Positions 23,420-35,084 of a DNA stretch of 64,000 nt are shown here, in pieces. Every line of letters begins with the position of its first letter. The stretch's first letter is position 1. Location of the stretch: contig BCKC01000009.1 of NCBI GenBank assembly GCA_001600455.1, positions 1,860,001 to 1,924,000 on the forward strand, read 5' to 3'. A program made the translations under genes and the position numbers. The notes beneath the pieces were generated by a model that saw nothing but the letters and a program-made list of their open reading frames with translations, did not search any database and had not been told where the DNA came from. The DNA is from Endocalyx cinctus (Eukaryota; Ascomycota; Sordariomycetes; Amphisphaeriales; Apiosporaceae).

Positions 23420-24936
23420 TTGCATGCAATTTAGTATGTTAATTACTCGGAATTTCGGCTGTAATTATGCAAACTCTATAGACTTTTGCTAGCTTGATAC
23501 TATAAAGAGATGGTTGATGTGCTTGAGAAAGGCCACTTTCATCAAGACATTTGCCATATTGAAAAACCAGGCATGATATTCTTTTCAACTTATGCGAATT
23601 ACGATCAGTGAGCTTGTTGCGTAGAGTGGTATTGAAGATTAAGTACAATAAAAGTGTTGGGTTGAAATCAAGACGGTTTTATGGTTAAGTTTGTTGTATT
23701 GATGATGATAGTAAGCGGTAAATGATTCTGTTGGGTGGAAATCGGTTAAGATCTAATGATTAGGGTGTAGATTGATGAAGTGCATGACCATTGATCATAA
23801 AAACGTATTAAAACCAAAAGTAAGGTTATTCGCAACCTCGTCGTCACCAGTTACACCTCCAATCTCACCATTGTAGATACTTGCTCAATTATATATATCG
23901 AATCTCGCAATGTCCCACTTCTTCTTCCAATATTACCATTTTCGTACTTGGTAATATTAGCACTGACACCACTTTGAAAAATTAAAAGAAGTGCTCGACA
24001 TGTTCGTTGTTGTCTCCCGGGTAATTAATTTTTTGTCGTTTCCCGGGTAGGTAGTCGTGGGGTATTGTGCGTTTCTCGATAGGCCTGGTTGACTGCTTGT
24101 TTCTCTGATATGTATGTGACTGCATAAACATATGAATGTTGAAAATGCATGCATAATATATCGACTGTGGGCTCATTTATCGGAATTACCATATAAAATG
24201 AACATATCGTACTTGTCATTTGCGAACATCATGGCTCTAACCCACACTTTATCTCATGGACCCATTTTCCGGTATATGGGGGAAGGAGTGAAATCCCAAA
24301 CCTCATATGTGCTTGCTGTATAGGTATATTGGGTAAAAGTCGTACATTTGCTAAGGTATCAGCTAAAGAAGAATGTGCATGTCATTGAAGGCGAAAACTT
24401 GTGATGAAACAAGCGGCATGCAAATATGACGACTGAGATAGTAGGTAACTTCGGTCGAAGTACGGGCAGACAAGGGGAAGGCAGTTTATGCGGAGCCTTA
24501 AAGCCGGCTGGCCGGTTTAGATAGCCCGCGGATCCCATAATTTCATGCAAACTTCGGAATTAGATGACGGTAGATGTCAATATCCGAATCAGAAGGCTTT
24601 TAAGACCGACAGACGGCATTAATTATTTCCCTAAATGACTTCGTTTAGGACGATCACTACAGAACGTTGGAATTTACCTCATAAACCCCTGAAGATTATC
24701 AAAGCGACCGGTTACTTCGGATTCATTCATGTAACCAGGTTGCATATTTATTGTATTTCCACTGATTAGTGACTAATACCAACACTTGAGCAAATCTATA
24801 TAATGCGGGTTTGAAATCTACCAGATTGAATAAGGTAATTACATGTCTATCTGATCAGTTATATTCACCTTTTCTCCCCCTTAACCGAGTGAGGTATCCA
24901 AGAAGCTTTAACTAATATCATACAGGATCTGAAAAA
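23420..24936. other. Intergenic, no gene seen
   Basis: 1.5 kb of AT-rich sequence. Several overlapping ORFs on the minus strand (23957-24219) are low-complexity frames of one stretch and have no domain character. The promoter of the aldo/keto reductase is expected at the right end. Confidence 0.5.
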
Positions 24937-26164
24937 ATGCCTAAGCTTGCTGGTAAAGAGGTTGGCCCTATTGGCTTTGGTCTTATGGGTCTCACCTGGA
25001 GAAACCAGCCACCACCTCAAGACCAGGCATTCGAGACTATGCGTGCAGCTCTTGAAAATGGCTGTATGTATATTATCCTAAGAAACTCCCTTCCAGAATG
25101 CCTAAAAAAAGAGCATAGAAAAAAGTGAATCATAATTACCTTTGACAAACAAAAGATATTAACCAACGTCTGCTTTTCTTGGAACTTTTAGGCAACTGCT
25201 GGAACGGTGGCGAGAACTACGGCTCACCCGAATACAACAGTCTGGTACTGCTGGAGCGCTATTTCACCAAGTATCCCGAAGACGCTGAAAAGGTGGTCTT
25301 GAATATTAAGGGGGGCGTCAACCCGACAACACACAAGATCGACGGCTCTCCCGAGAATACGCGTCGCACGCTTGACACAAGCATCGGCCAGCTGAAGGGG
25401 CGCAAGAAGATCGATATGTTCGAGTTCGCCCGCAGAGACCCAGACGTTCCGTTAGAGATCACATTCGGGCTTATCGAGAAGGAGTATGTGCAGACTGGAA
25501 AGATAGGCGGCGTTTCACTATCGGAGGTACGGGCTGAGACCATCCACGAAGCCGTCAAACACACCACTATATTAGCGGTAGAAGTTGAGCTATCGATGTA
25601 AGTGAAATATAAAGATACGAGAATAGAGTGAAGAATGAAAAAAATACCAAGTTTTCCCTATTTTGTCTAGAACAAAATTGACAAAAATACAGGTTCTCTA
25701 CCGAATCCCTCACCGACGGCGTAGCGGCCGCCTGCGCTCAGTACGATATCCCTATCATCGCATACTCCCCGATCGGACGGGGTATGTTGACGGGACGATT
25801 ACGAAAGCCGGAAGATATCAAGGATAGTCTATTCCACCAGTTTCAGTTCCCGCGGTTCCAGCCGGATAATTTTGAGAGTAACCTGAAGCTTGTCTCGCAA
25901 GTAGAAGAAATCGCGGCCTCTAAGACGACAGGGGAATGTACTCCTGCTCAGCTGGCCATTAATTGGGTGACCAAGTTGTCGGGACGAAAGGGAATGCCAA
26001 AAACTATAATCCCGATTCCTGGATCAACAACGGTAGAACGTGTTAAGGAAAATAGTAAAGTGGTGGAGTTATCGGATGAAGAGATGATTAAGATCGATGA
26101 TACATTGAAAGGATTCACTATTGCAGGGGAGAGATGGCCCGACTTTATCCCCGTTAATACTTGA
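24937..26164 (+). CDS. Aldo/keto reductase (pyridoxal reductase-like)
   Basis: NADPH-dependent carbonyl reductase of the AKR fold, closest by eye to the yeast/plant pyridoxal reductase branch. Three exons, 24937-25063, 25192-25597 and 25693-26164, join in phase to 334 aa. The catalytic tyrosine is Tyr52 in NCWNGGENYGS and the lysine is Lys82 in NIKGGV. IDMFEFARRDPDVPLE is the form of the IDL motif seen in that branch, so the usual catalytic histidine region differs from classical AKRs. VAYSP appears as IAYSPIGRGMLTG, and the cofactor phosphate-binding segment is IPIPGSTTVERVKEN. The protein is likely cytosolic. The substrate is uncertain; a role in B6 salvage or in a local pathway would both fit. 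Confidence 0.85.
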
Positions 26165-26872
26165 GCTGACGCTTACCACGTACTTACGTGATGTAGGACT
26201 TGACAGAAAGTTATGAGGGAGGGAGAAGCACGCATTAATTACATCGGCTGCATTTCCGATGTTAACAATTACAAGACCCCGTATATAGTCGCAATCCAGT
26301 TATTTATAGATGACTACTGTTACTATCAACTCCATCCCATTTAATATAAATATGATGAAATTTCTGTTGGAGTGGGAACAACATCTCTAATTTGATTAAG
26401 AATCATATTAATTATCTTAGGACCGATTGAAGGCGTTTTTTACAAATCAGGTGAATCACTCTTTGAGAGTAATATCTTATCGTGCTGAAACATCTTTTAC
26501 TTAGAAGAGATGATAGCTCTAAGAATAGAATGAGTAAATACGGGTTTGGCGGCTGAGTATACGATCATACGTAGCCCACCCAACACTTTTTCTTAATGCA
26601 AGCCAGTCATGCTCTTGGTAGTACTGGCTTATTAGTGCTTACAGTCGGGCGAAGGCTTGCGGTGATAGTGGTGATTAACGGAAGGATCAATATTAGAGAA
26701 ATCCTATCTGACATACATTATCAAACTTGATCTATAAGTATGCAATCTCCCCTCTTGAAAGTCCATTCCCATCTATATCCATTCCTTAACTTAGTAGATA
26801 ACTAGTTCTTCATTGCCTATTTGATATCTTCGCAGCATCGACGTACCATCCCAGATCGCCCACTGGCTTAAG
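26165..26872. other. Intergenic, promoter of FAD oxidase
   Basis: AT-rich, no gene seen. It carries the presumed promoter of the plus-strand FAD oxidoreductase. Confidence 0.5.
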
Positions 26873-28573
26873 ATGGAGATAGTGACTGCCCTTCTCGCAT
26901 CATCGGCGACACACACTTGCCAAAATCTTCCTGGGTCTAATAATCTAGGGGGACTTTGCCCCAGAAGCGATATTTCTTCTCAGCTTCAAGGGAGACTCTC
27001 GCCAGCCGCTCAGATTTACCTTCCAGGCACAAGCGGCTACATTGAGGCCACTACCCGTTGGTCTGTCCTTGACGCTCCGAGTTTTCAGGCCGTCGTCGTG
27101 CCTTCTATAGAAAGCGATGTAGCTGAGATAGTAAGTGAAAGCATCACTTCACGTCCTGAGCTCCTGTTAGTAACCTCGACCTTCTAGGTTAAATATGCCA
27201 ACTCTGAAGACATACCGTACCTAGCTGTCAACGGCGGCCACGGGGCAATTACTACAGTCGGACGGTTGCATGATGGCATCCAGATTTGGATGACCAACCT
27301 TAGCAGCGTAGAAGTAGCAAGTGATGGACAGACTGCGAAAATTGGCGGGGGAACTTTGTCTAAGACAGTTATAGACTCCCTTTGGGCCCAAGATAAGCAA
27401 ACCGGTAAGTCTAAAGGAGGCCTTTTTCATCCTATGAAACATAATGAACGTGATTAGCTAAGGGACTTAACAAGTGACCGGTGCCTGTGAGTGTACCAGC
27501 ATCCTTGGACCTGGCCTTGGTGGTGGCCATGGTTTTCTCCAAGGTCGCCATGGACTGGTCGCCGACCAGTTCGTTTCTATGAATGTTGTCTTTGCAGATG
27601 GCGAGATGCAAACAATCGACAAAAACTCTGATCTCTGGTGGGCAATGAGAGGCGCCGGTCATAATTTCGGTATTGTGACATCCGTTACGTCCAAGGTTTA
27701 CGACGTCACACACCCAGAATGGGCATATGCGAGCTTTATTTTCCCTGGAGACCAGATTGAAGGAGTATTCGAAGCTGTCAACAAGTACCTTCTCCAACAT
27801 GGAAACCAGCCGGTAGAAATAATTAACTATTCGTTCCTTTTTAACGAACCAAGCCTTGACCCCAATAAGGTATGCATTTTAACCGGATTCTGAAGTATGC
27901 GTCTTCTATTCCAATGCTAATATCTTCTTATCACTAGCCACTGCTCATGTTGTTCATTCTCCAAGAAGGATCTTCCGTCGTCAGCCCAAAATATGCTGAT
28001 CCATTCCACAAGCTCGAGCCGCTTGTTACCGATGGCGCTGGAGGAACTTATGTAGACCTCCCCGCTTGGACGGCAAACTCTAAGGATGCACTCGTGTGCC
28101 AAAAACTCGGGCGTGCCGGTATTCGTTTTCCCATTGATATAATGGAGTATAACATCAAAGCACAGAGAAAAGTCTACGACTTGTTCGCATCCACCATACA
28201 GAAAACCCCAGCTTTTAACGGTTCTCTTGTTCTCTTTGAGGGCTATTCCACTCAAGGCGTAAAGGCTGTCCCTAGCGCTGAGACCGCTTATCCATTTAGA
28301 AACGACAATCTTCTCCTTTCTCCATACATTAGCTACGAGCGCAGTACGCCAGAACTCGACAAGGCGGCTGCCGATTTTGGTGAAAGTTTGCGCCAAATCC
28401 TGTACGAAGGAAGTGGTATGAAGGAATTGCATACGTACGTCAACTATGCATTCGGCGACGAGTCCCAGAAGAACATTTATGGCTCGGAACAATGGCGCCA
28501 AGACCGTCTAAAAGCATTGAAGCATAAGTACGACCCGCTGGGAAAATTTAGCTTTTATGCTCCGATTGCATAA
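26873..28573 (+). CDS. FAD-linked oxidoreductase (BBE-like, FAD_binding_4)
   Basis: Flavin-dependent oxidase of the berberine bridge enzyme-like/PCMH family, often a tailoring enzyme in fungal secondary metabolism. Four exons, 26873-27130, 27188-27404, 27475-27869 and 27938-28573, join in phase to 501 aa. The FAD-attachment histidine is His104 in NGGHGAIT. The second half of the flavin domain shows GACECTSILGPGLGGGHG and WWAMRGAGHNFGIVTS. The C-terminal BBE segment reads YVNYAFGDE...IYG...RLKALKHKYDP. The third exon uses an AACAAG acceptor because the earlier GATTAG acceptor leads into a stop. The N-terminus has a weak hydrophobic stretch only, so secretion is uncertain. It is the last gene of the redox block. 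Confidence 0.85.
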
Positions 28574-29390
28574 TGTTAGACTAATCAGAGCTTTGGAGTT
28601 ACTGAGGATCGCACCCAAGGAGCCGATCCTGTGACCGAGATAATTAGCCACTTATAGTATTTTATCAAATGAAAACGTCTTTTCTAAAACTCTTGCGAAG
28701 TCAAAGATTTTGATACGTAGAAAATAAATCTTGGCTCCTACCATTTTGGGGCTGGAAGTAGAAAATTGGGATGCATCTAGGCTTATGAAAATCTCGTAGG
28801 AATAGGATCAAAAATAGAGGGAATCGGATACTGTTCCGATGTGTCCTGTCCACATATAGTTACAGTCACATCTTAGCTGCTTGGGTACTCGGGAAGGAAT
28901 CTGGCTGAATCCTAATGGGGGCTAGGAGTTATTATGGATGCCTAGTCAGATCATTCTACTCTGCGACCTACGTAAGCTCCCTATGAGGCACCTGCTTTTG
29001 AAGGGGGGGTTTTTCTCAGATAAACCGAAATTACGTACTCATAAGCTTACTTTACTCGAGCAAATAAATTGGATTGACTGGTAGGCTTTGATCCCCAACT
29101 ATTTCGGTCAGTCAGTAGCTCTTTTATATGTACAGCGTGAATATAAATCCTTCTATACTTCAATAAACTACGAGCGGGTTAAGCTTCCTGGATACGGGAG
29201 GTCACACAAATAAAAGCTCAGCTTCGTGGCAAAGCATTATGCCGTCTGACTGCAAGGCATACAGGCTAGGCGAAACACTCATATATGCGTACTTTCAGCT
29301 GATAAGTGCATACTTCAGCTTTCATCCACTCGCCCACCAGAACCGTCATTATTAACTATCAAGTCGCAGAATTGATCCAGTGATGATAAT
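28574..29390. other. Intergenic, no gene seen
   Basis: AT-rich DNA with a GGGGGGGTTTTT run near 29005. No supported gene. It includes the promoter of the 29391 gene. Confidence 0.5.
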
Positions 29391-31175
29391 ATGAGCGATC
29401 CACTGAGTGTAGCCGCTTCTATCGCGGGCCTGATCTCGCTGTCGAGCAAAATCTATCAGACCGTCTCCAAGCATATCAACGGAATGCGGGACGCCCCTTC
29501 ATCGACATATCAGCTTCTCCTCAGCGTGTCAGAAATGCGGATGACGCTTACATCCATGTCCAGTCTAGTCAATTCTTACACTAGTCTACCCATCGCCCGG
29601 TTGTCGTTGGTTCAATTAGACCACTTGATCATTTGCTTGACTCAATCTGTTCTGACATTCTCAGAATTAGAAAGTTTCGTAAGCACCTGGCCAGAAGATG
29701 TCATAAGCTCTTCTTGGAAGCGGTGGCTCTGGGCTGGGAAAGAAACAAAGACGACAAAGCTGAACATCAGGATACAACAACATAAGTCTTCTATTGGCAC
29801 AGTATTAAATATTTTACAGTGGTGAGTACAGTACTAATTAGAACCATATTTCCCTCACGCAATATGGTAACAACGATTTCAATCGTGCAGTGAATCAGAT
29901 ATCGAGGCGTGGCAGTCAAGTCAGTCATTGAAGAATTCCATGCAGGAAGTACTGGACCAAAATAGCGATCTCCATCAGAGAATCAGTGCGTTTACCTCTA
30001 ATATCCGAAGCACCGCCAACTTAGTGAGAACAGCAACGCAAGTAGAATATACCTCAGAATGCACGTCGATCAAGGAAGAGTCTACTATGGATGACGATGA
30101 TTCCTCCACTATACGACAATTTCCACTACATAAGAGCGATGACGTTAGCTCTGTAGCAGATAATCAGTCAAGTGGAGGGATATCTCCTTCTCAGACACTA
30201 GCCGAAGTTTCGCCACCATCGATCTCTGCAGTTGAAGCTGAAACTCGGATTTCCATTGCCGAAGCGGCTCTCCGACCTTTCGAGAAGATTCTCGCCAAGT
30301 CTCGGGTGTATAAAAAGGTTACAAGCGAGGAGTGTGACGTTTCCTTCACCACGAACAATTCCGTGGGTGGCAACCTGAGTATACTATCTGGACTTAGTCT
30401 CGGCGAGGTCTCCAACCTTTCGGTTATCGCATTGCCGATTCGCCCAGATGATGTCGACAATAAATACTGGTATGAACTTCCTTCAAGCTCCAGGAAACCG
30501 GATTTCAACTTTACGATACTCGAAGATAGCTTCACTGGGAAGTCGGCGCTGGTGCAGATGGTGAGTGTCGTTACCTATACGACGAGCAGACGCTCATGAG
30601 ATTTGAAAGAATAGCCTAATATTAATAAGGAACAGATTTCATACGGACCTTCCGTGGAAAAGTTCATGACCATAACAAATTATCATGCCAAGACCATATT
30701 GGTCGACAATATCTCGTGCTTCATCGAGCTAATCGATACGTCCTTGGCCGAGGAATGGGAGATCCTAGCTGGGAAAGCGGTTGAAGATGCAGATCATTTG
30801 ATTATCGCGTACTCGATTGTAAATGCTGTCTCATCTGCCAAGATACAGCAAATCTATTGGCGACTCGATAGCGCGAAAGTTTCTCTGTGGGCCTCAGGCA
30901 AACCCGCTGCCATACTGGCCAGTAGACAGTCACTGTCTATTGCGTCCGTTTCAAATAACACGCCAGAGCACGCAAGAAAAATGTCGACGAACGCGGATGA
31001 AAGTGTTGATCTCCCATTCCTGGAGTTGGTACGTACCTTAAGAGCAACTCGAAAGACTGATCTGGTGAAGGGTGCGCCTGGCAGCACACAAGTTGACCGA
31101 CCACTGTCAATTCCCGTGATGGATACTCAACCCAAATCCACTTCTACAAAGAAATCATTCCGACGCTCCGCATAA
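29391..31175 (+). CDS. Fungal helical N-domain fused to degenerate Ras-like (pseudo-GTPase) domain
   Basis: Three exons, 29391-29821, 29891-30560 and 30636-31175, join in phase to 546 aa. Residues 1 to about 165 (MSDPLSVAASIAGLISLSSK...) match the helical N-terminal domain found on many fungal STAND/NLR-like proteins. A Ser/Asp-rich linker follows. From about residue 345 the order of motifs follows a Ras fold: P-loop EDSFTGKSAL (Lys361, Ser362; the first glycine is Glu), a switch I threonine in FMTITNY, LIDTSLAEEW at 400-408 in place of DTAGQEEY, LIIAYSIVNA for the next strand, and STNADESV before a helix FLELVRTLRATR that parallels SAK and the last Ras helix. The NKxD motif is missing, the Gln61 position is Ala, and there is no CaaX box. 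A pseudo-GTPase signalling protein is inferred. The last intron falls just after the P-loop. Confidence 0.65.
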
Positions 31176-32629
31176 ATCGACGCTAGCTAGATGGAAAAAA
31201 AAAATAAAAAAGTCCGCCCCGACAAGTAGACGTGTACCAGCTTATGAAGTCATTTGCGAAGGATATTGCTTGGAGGTAATAATCAGTCAGTAATTACCGC
31301 ACTTGGTTATATAATTAATGCACTATATGAAGCGGTCAGTCAGTGTGGGTCTTCGTTTTTGGCTTCTTCGAAATTAGAATTACGGTTGACAGACGATGTG
31401 CTCGTCCAGGGAAATCTTCACAATGAATTGAAGTTCCATGACAGTTATGTAACGTACGAGGGTAGCATGGAATAATCAAGGATTACAGCATAGTTAAATC
31501 GACTACAATTGATTACTTATGTAACCAGAAAATACATAAGTCAGCTCTACTAAACCAATATAGCATGCGCATCATCGCCGATCGAATGTACCATACGTCC
31601 CGACCACGACCAGCGCGACCAAGACATGCAGGATGGTTATGTAACATTAATCTATTAACTAGTTACGCGGCCTGGCCTAGAATAAGATCATAAACCAGGA
31701 TTTTGGGTGTATTTTCTGAGGATCATTAAACTAGGTAGACCTCGTAAACCTCGACGCCCCATACTAGATCGGTATGCGCTCCAATGAATTTCAATCGCCG
31801 GGGCAATGTCCTCTTTATGATCCCATAAATGCGGGGGCCTCGACAGGTTCTCCGCATAGCTAACTATAGAAAAGCTTGAGAAAGCTTAAAATAACGGGGA
31901 AGAATTGTGTTGTTATGTCCATGCACAGCGTTTTATCACGTCTCCAAATTAAACCTAGCTAACCTATATTAGAATATTACCCGCCTGGAAACTCCCGGAC
32001 GACCGGGGTAGGGTCAAAATACGACCCATCTGAAAATGACTTCTTCTAGCGCTCGCCAAGGGAAAAGAATATGGATCACGGGCTATTGCCGGTAAGGTGT
32101 TCCCGCTCAGCGGTGGGAGAGGGGGTAAATTTACCTTCTATATCTGGTATCTCTCCATTTAGGTGAAGTGCTAAGTATATGCGTACCCACGTATCATAGC
32201 ATACCCGCGAGAACACGAGGTGGAGATCTAGTTTTATTCCACCTCTGACGCTCGCGGAAAGCAAGTTTACATGCGTCACACGCTTCTCATTGGTGCGACC
32301 CTGAGCGGAGGGCGACACCAGCATTATACCGGGTTATCTTGACCGGGCCAAATGCACTCCGCAAAATGATGTGTAGCATCAGACGATTAGAAAGATACCC
32401 TGCATAGACACGTGAGAGAGTTAATTCGCGCGACTGCAGCAACGCGTAATACAAGACATTATAAAAGACAGGTCCGACATCACTACATAAATCTAGAGTT
32501 TAACATGCGACAGCTATTCAGCCTATAATGCTTTGGTAGCCGGTTAAGCAAGCTGTCTTGTCCGAGGATCTTGAACACCTATAAGCGTGCTCCTTTCAAT
32601 CTCGTTGCCCTATCAGAAGTCATTCCAAA
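31176..32629. other. Intergenic, no gene seen
   Basis: 1.45 kb with no supported gene. The right part is the promoter of the arabinofuranosidase. No TATA box was obvious within 100 bp of its ATG. Confidence 0.5.
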
Positions 32630-34150
32630 ATGTTTTCGCGACGAAACGCCCAACGCGCGAGCGTCCTCGCCCTAGGCCTCGCTAGTACGAGCTCCTTAGT
32701 CGCTGCCGGACCCTGCGATATCTACGAATCAGGTGGCACACCTTGCATCGCCGCTCACAGTACCACGCGTGCCCTGTACAGCGCCTACACAGGCTCGCTC
32801 TATCAGGTGCAGCGCGCTTCCGATAGCAGCACGACCGACATCACACCATTGACCGCTGGTGGGGTCGCCAACGCCGACGCCCAAGACACATTCTGCGATG
32901 GTACGACTTGCTTGATCACCATCATCTACGACCAGTCCGGTCAAGGTAACCACCTCACGCAAGCCCCTCCGGGAGGCTTCCAAGGTCCCGAAGACGACGG
33001 ATACGACAACTTAGCTAGCGCGATCGGCGCCCCCGTGACTCTAAATGGACAGAAGGCTTACGGAGTCTTCGTGTCTCCGGGTACGGGCTACCGTAACAAC
33101 GACGTCAGCGGTTCAGCCACGGGCGACGAACCCGAGGGTATGTACGCGGTGCTCGACGGCACTCACTACAACGACGGCTGCTGCTTCGACTACGGAAACG
33201 CGGAGGTCAGCAGCACCGACACCGGTAACGGTCACATGGAGGCCATCTACTTCGGAGACAACACCGTCTGGGGTACGGGAGCCGGCAGCGGCCCCTGGCT
33301 CATGGCTGATCTCGAGAACGGACTGTTCTCCGGCTTAAGCACCGGGTACAACGAGAACGACCCGTCTATCTCCTACCGATTCCTCACCGCCGCCATCAAG
33401 GGACAGGAGAACCAGTGGGCCATCCGTGCCGCCGACGCCGCATCCGGCTCCATGTCGACGTACTACGATGGAGCACGCCCAAGCGCGTCCGGTTATAACC
33501 CGATGAGCAAGGAGGGTGCCATCATCCTCGGCATCGGCGGCGACAACAGCGTCGGCGCTCAGGGTACCTTCTACGAAGGTGTGATGACCACGGGCTACCC
33601 GTCCGACGAGACCGAGGACTCCGTCCAAGCCGACATCCTCGCGGCCGGGTACGCCACCACGGACATGAACAGCGGTCCCGAACTCACGGTTGGAAGCTCT
33701 GTCTCTTTCCAAGCCACTACCGCCGGATACACGACACGGTTCCTTGCCCACACGGGCTCGGCGGTTAACACGCAGGAGGTGACCAGCGCGAGCGCGAGCT
33801 CTCTTCAGCAGCAGTCGACTTGGACGGTACAGGCCGGATTAGGTAACAGCGAGTGCTACTCATTCGAGTCCAACGACACCCCCGGAAGTTACCTTCGACA
33901 CTACGACTTCGAGCTCGTCGTCAACGCCGCAGACGGTTCTAAGCAGTTTAACGAGGACGCGACGTTCTGCGCGATGGAGGGACTTAACGGCCAGGGTAAC
34001 TCGATCCGGTCTTGGAGTTACCCCACCCGCTTCTTCCGCCACTATAACAACGAGCTCTACGCCGCCAGTAACGGCGGTGTCCACACTTTTGATGCTACTG
34101 GTTCGTTCACCGACGATGTTAGCTGGATCGTCGGGACCGGATTCGCCTAG
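32630..34150 (+). CDS. abfB: Secreted alpha-L-arabinofuranosidase B, GH54 + CBM42
   Basis: Releases terminal arabinose from arabinan and arabinoxylan; secreted. A single exon of 506 aa. Residues 1-26 form a signal peptide ending SSLVAAG. The GH54 catalytic domain spans about 27-345: GPCDIYESGGTPCIAAHS, the vicinal disulfide CCFDYGNAE at about 184-192, the nucleophile Glu229 in MADLENGLFSG and the acid/base Asp305 in GGDNS. The last two equal E221 and D297 of the Aspergillus kawachii enzyme with a constant offset of 8. Residues of about 350-506 are the arabinose-binding CBM42, with three repeats containing FLAHTGS, YLRHYDFEL and FFRHYNNEL. High GC3 and lack of introns contrast with neighbouring genes and are common for plant cell wall-degrading enzymes. 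Confidence 0.95.
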   Translation: MFSRRNAQRASVLALGLASTSSLVAAGPCDIYESGGTPCIAAHSTTRALYSAYTGSLYQVQRASDSSTTDITPLTAGGVANADAQDTFCDGTTCLITIIYDQSGQGNHLTQAPPGGFQGPEDDGYDNLASAIGAPVTLNGQKAYGVFVSPGTGYRNNDVSGSATGDEPEGMYAVLDGTHYNDGCCFDYGNAEVSSTDTGNGHMEAIYFGDNTVWGTGAGSGPWLMADLENGLFSGLSTGYNENDPSISYRFLTAAIKGQENQWAIRAADAASGSMSTYYDGARPSASGYNPMSKEGAIILGIGGDNSVGAQGTFYEGVMTTGYPSDETEDSVQADILAAGYATTDMNSGPELTVGSSVSFQATTAGYTTRFLAHTGSAVNTQEVTSASASSLQQQSTWTVQAGLGNSECYSFESNDTPGSYLRHYDFELVVNAADGSKQFNEDATFCAMEGLNGQGNSIRSWSYPTRFFRHYNNELYAASNGGVHTFDATGSFTDDVSWIVGTGFA

Positions 34151-35084
34151 ACTTGCCGCCTAGGCTGAAATGATCCCTACTAACGGTAGTCGGCGACTTG
34201 CGCGTACCGTCGATGGCTTGATAAAATTAGAAAGGGGTTGAAGGATGCAATAATGTTTCTAGAAGAGAATGTATTAAGAGAGTGTAACTACCATACTTGA
34301 GCAAATAATCAAAATTCTCATTGAAATTATATTCACGTTTACCTCTTATCGATTCCTCTGTAGTAGCAACATGATTTAGATTGTTTCTTAATTTTGTATA
34401 TTTTTTATTTATTTATCTTTTTTTAGACACCTTACCTTGTACGACAGCAAAGAATACGGATACGGAATTTATGCAAGATCTTTGCAAGTTCGCACAAATA
34501 AATGTGCGCGTTATCGGCATTCTTAGCGCAACCAAGTTGATTATGCATAAATAGATAAACGAATGAAACTATCGTGAAAATCATTCCCAAATCCTCGATG
34601 CAATTCAACAAACGATGTTATCAATAATATCCGAAGCGTTCCTCGCATTTCGGCCGGAGCCGACAAGCGCATATTTCTCTCCACTAAAGTCCTACATCTC
34701 CAGCGAGGGGGTTTTCAGTGATTACAGTGCAGCATACCGATCATTACGTGCTAAATCATCACAAATATAAAACATTTTAACGTACAATATACCAAATCAC
34801 CAACTTGAGTAACTCAAAAGTCTTTATTATAGGATATCAATCAACTTAACCCACGTCATTTTACCATACATGATTCACCTTTGCTACTTATCACGGGACT
34901 TTAAGCTTAAACTTACGTGCTTAATTGATTCATTTCTTTCGGTATCTGTGATCAGAGCATTTCCCCCACCTTTCGGATATAGCGGGGACGTATGAATTCA
35001 TCGTATATATAAAAGGTGTAAAGAGAAATCAAGTCCTAAAAGAAAATTGACCTACTTAGGTATTTATCAACCGAGCCTTTCAAG
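34151..35084. other. Intergenic, no gene seen
   Basis: AT-rich 0.9 kb. It contains the 3' region of abfB and the promoter of the oxygenase gene, with TATATATAAAAGG at about 35003-35015, about 70-80 bp before that ATG, as a likely TATA element. Confidence 0.5.
35003..35015 (+). promoter_or_regulatory. Likely TATA box of the 2OG oxygenase gene
   Basis: The string GTATATATAAAAGG lies about 70 bp upstream of the ATG at 35085, with a spacing plausible for a fungal core promoter with a short 5' UTR. Confidence 0.45.

Noticed and set aside
23957..24219. Three overlapping minus ORFs
   Set aside because: Frame shadows of one another with no coding character.
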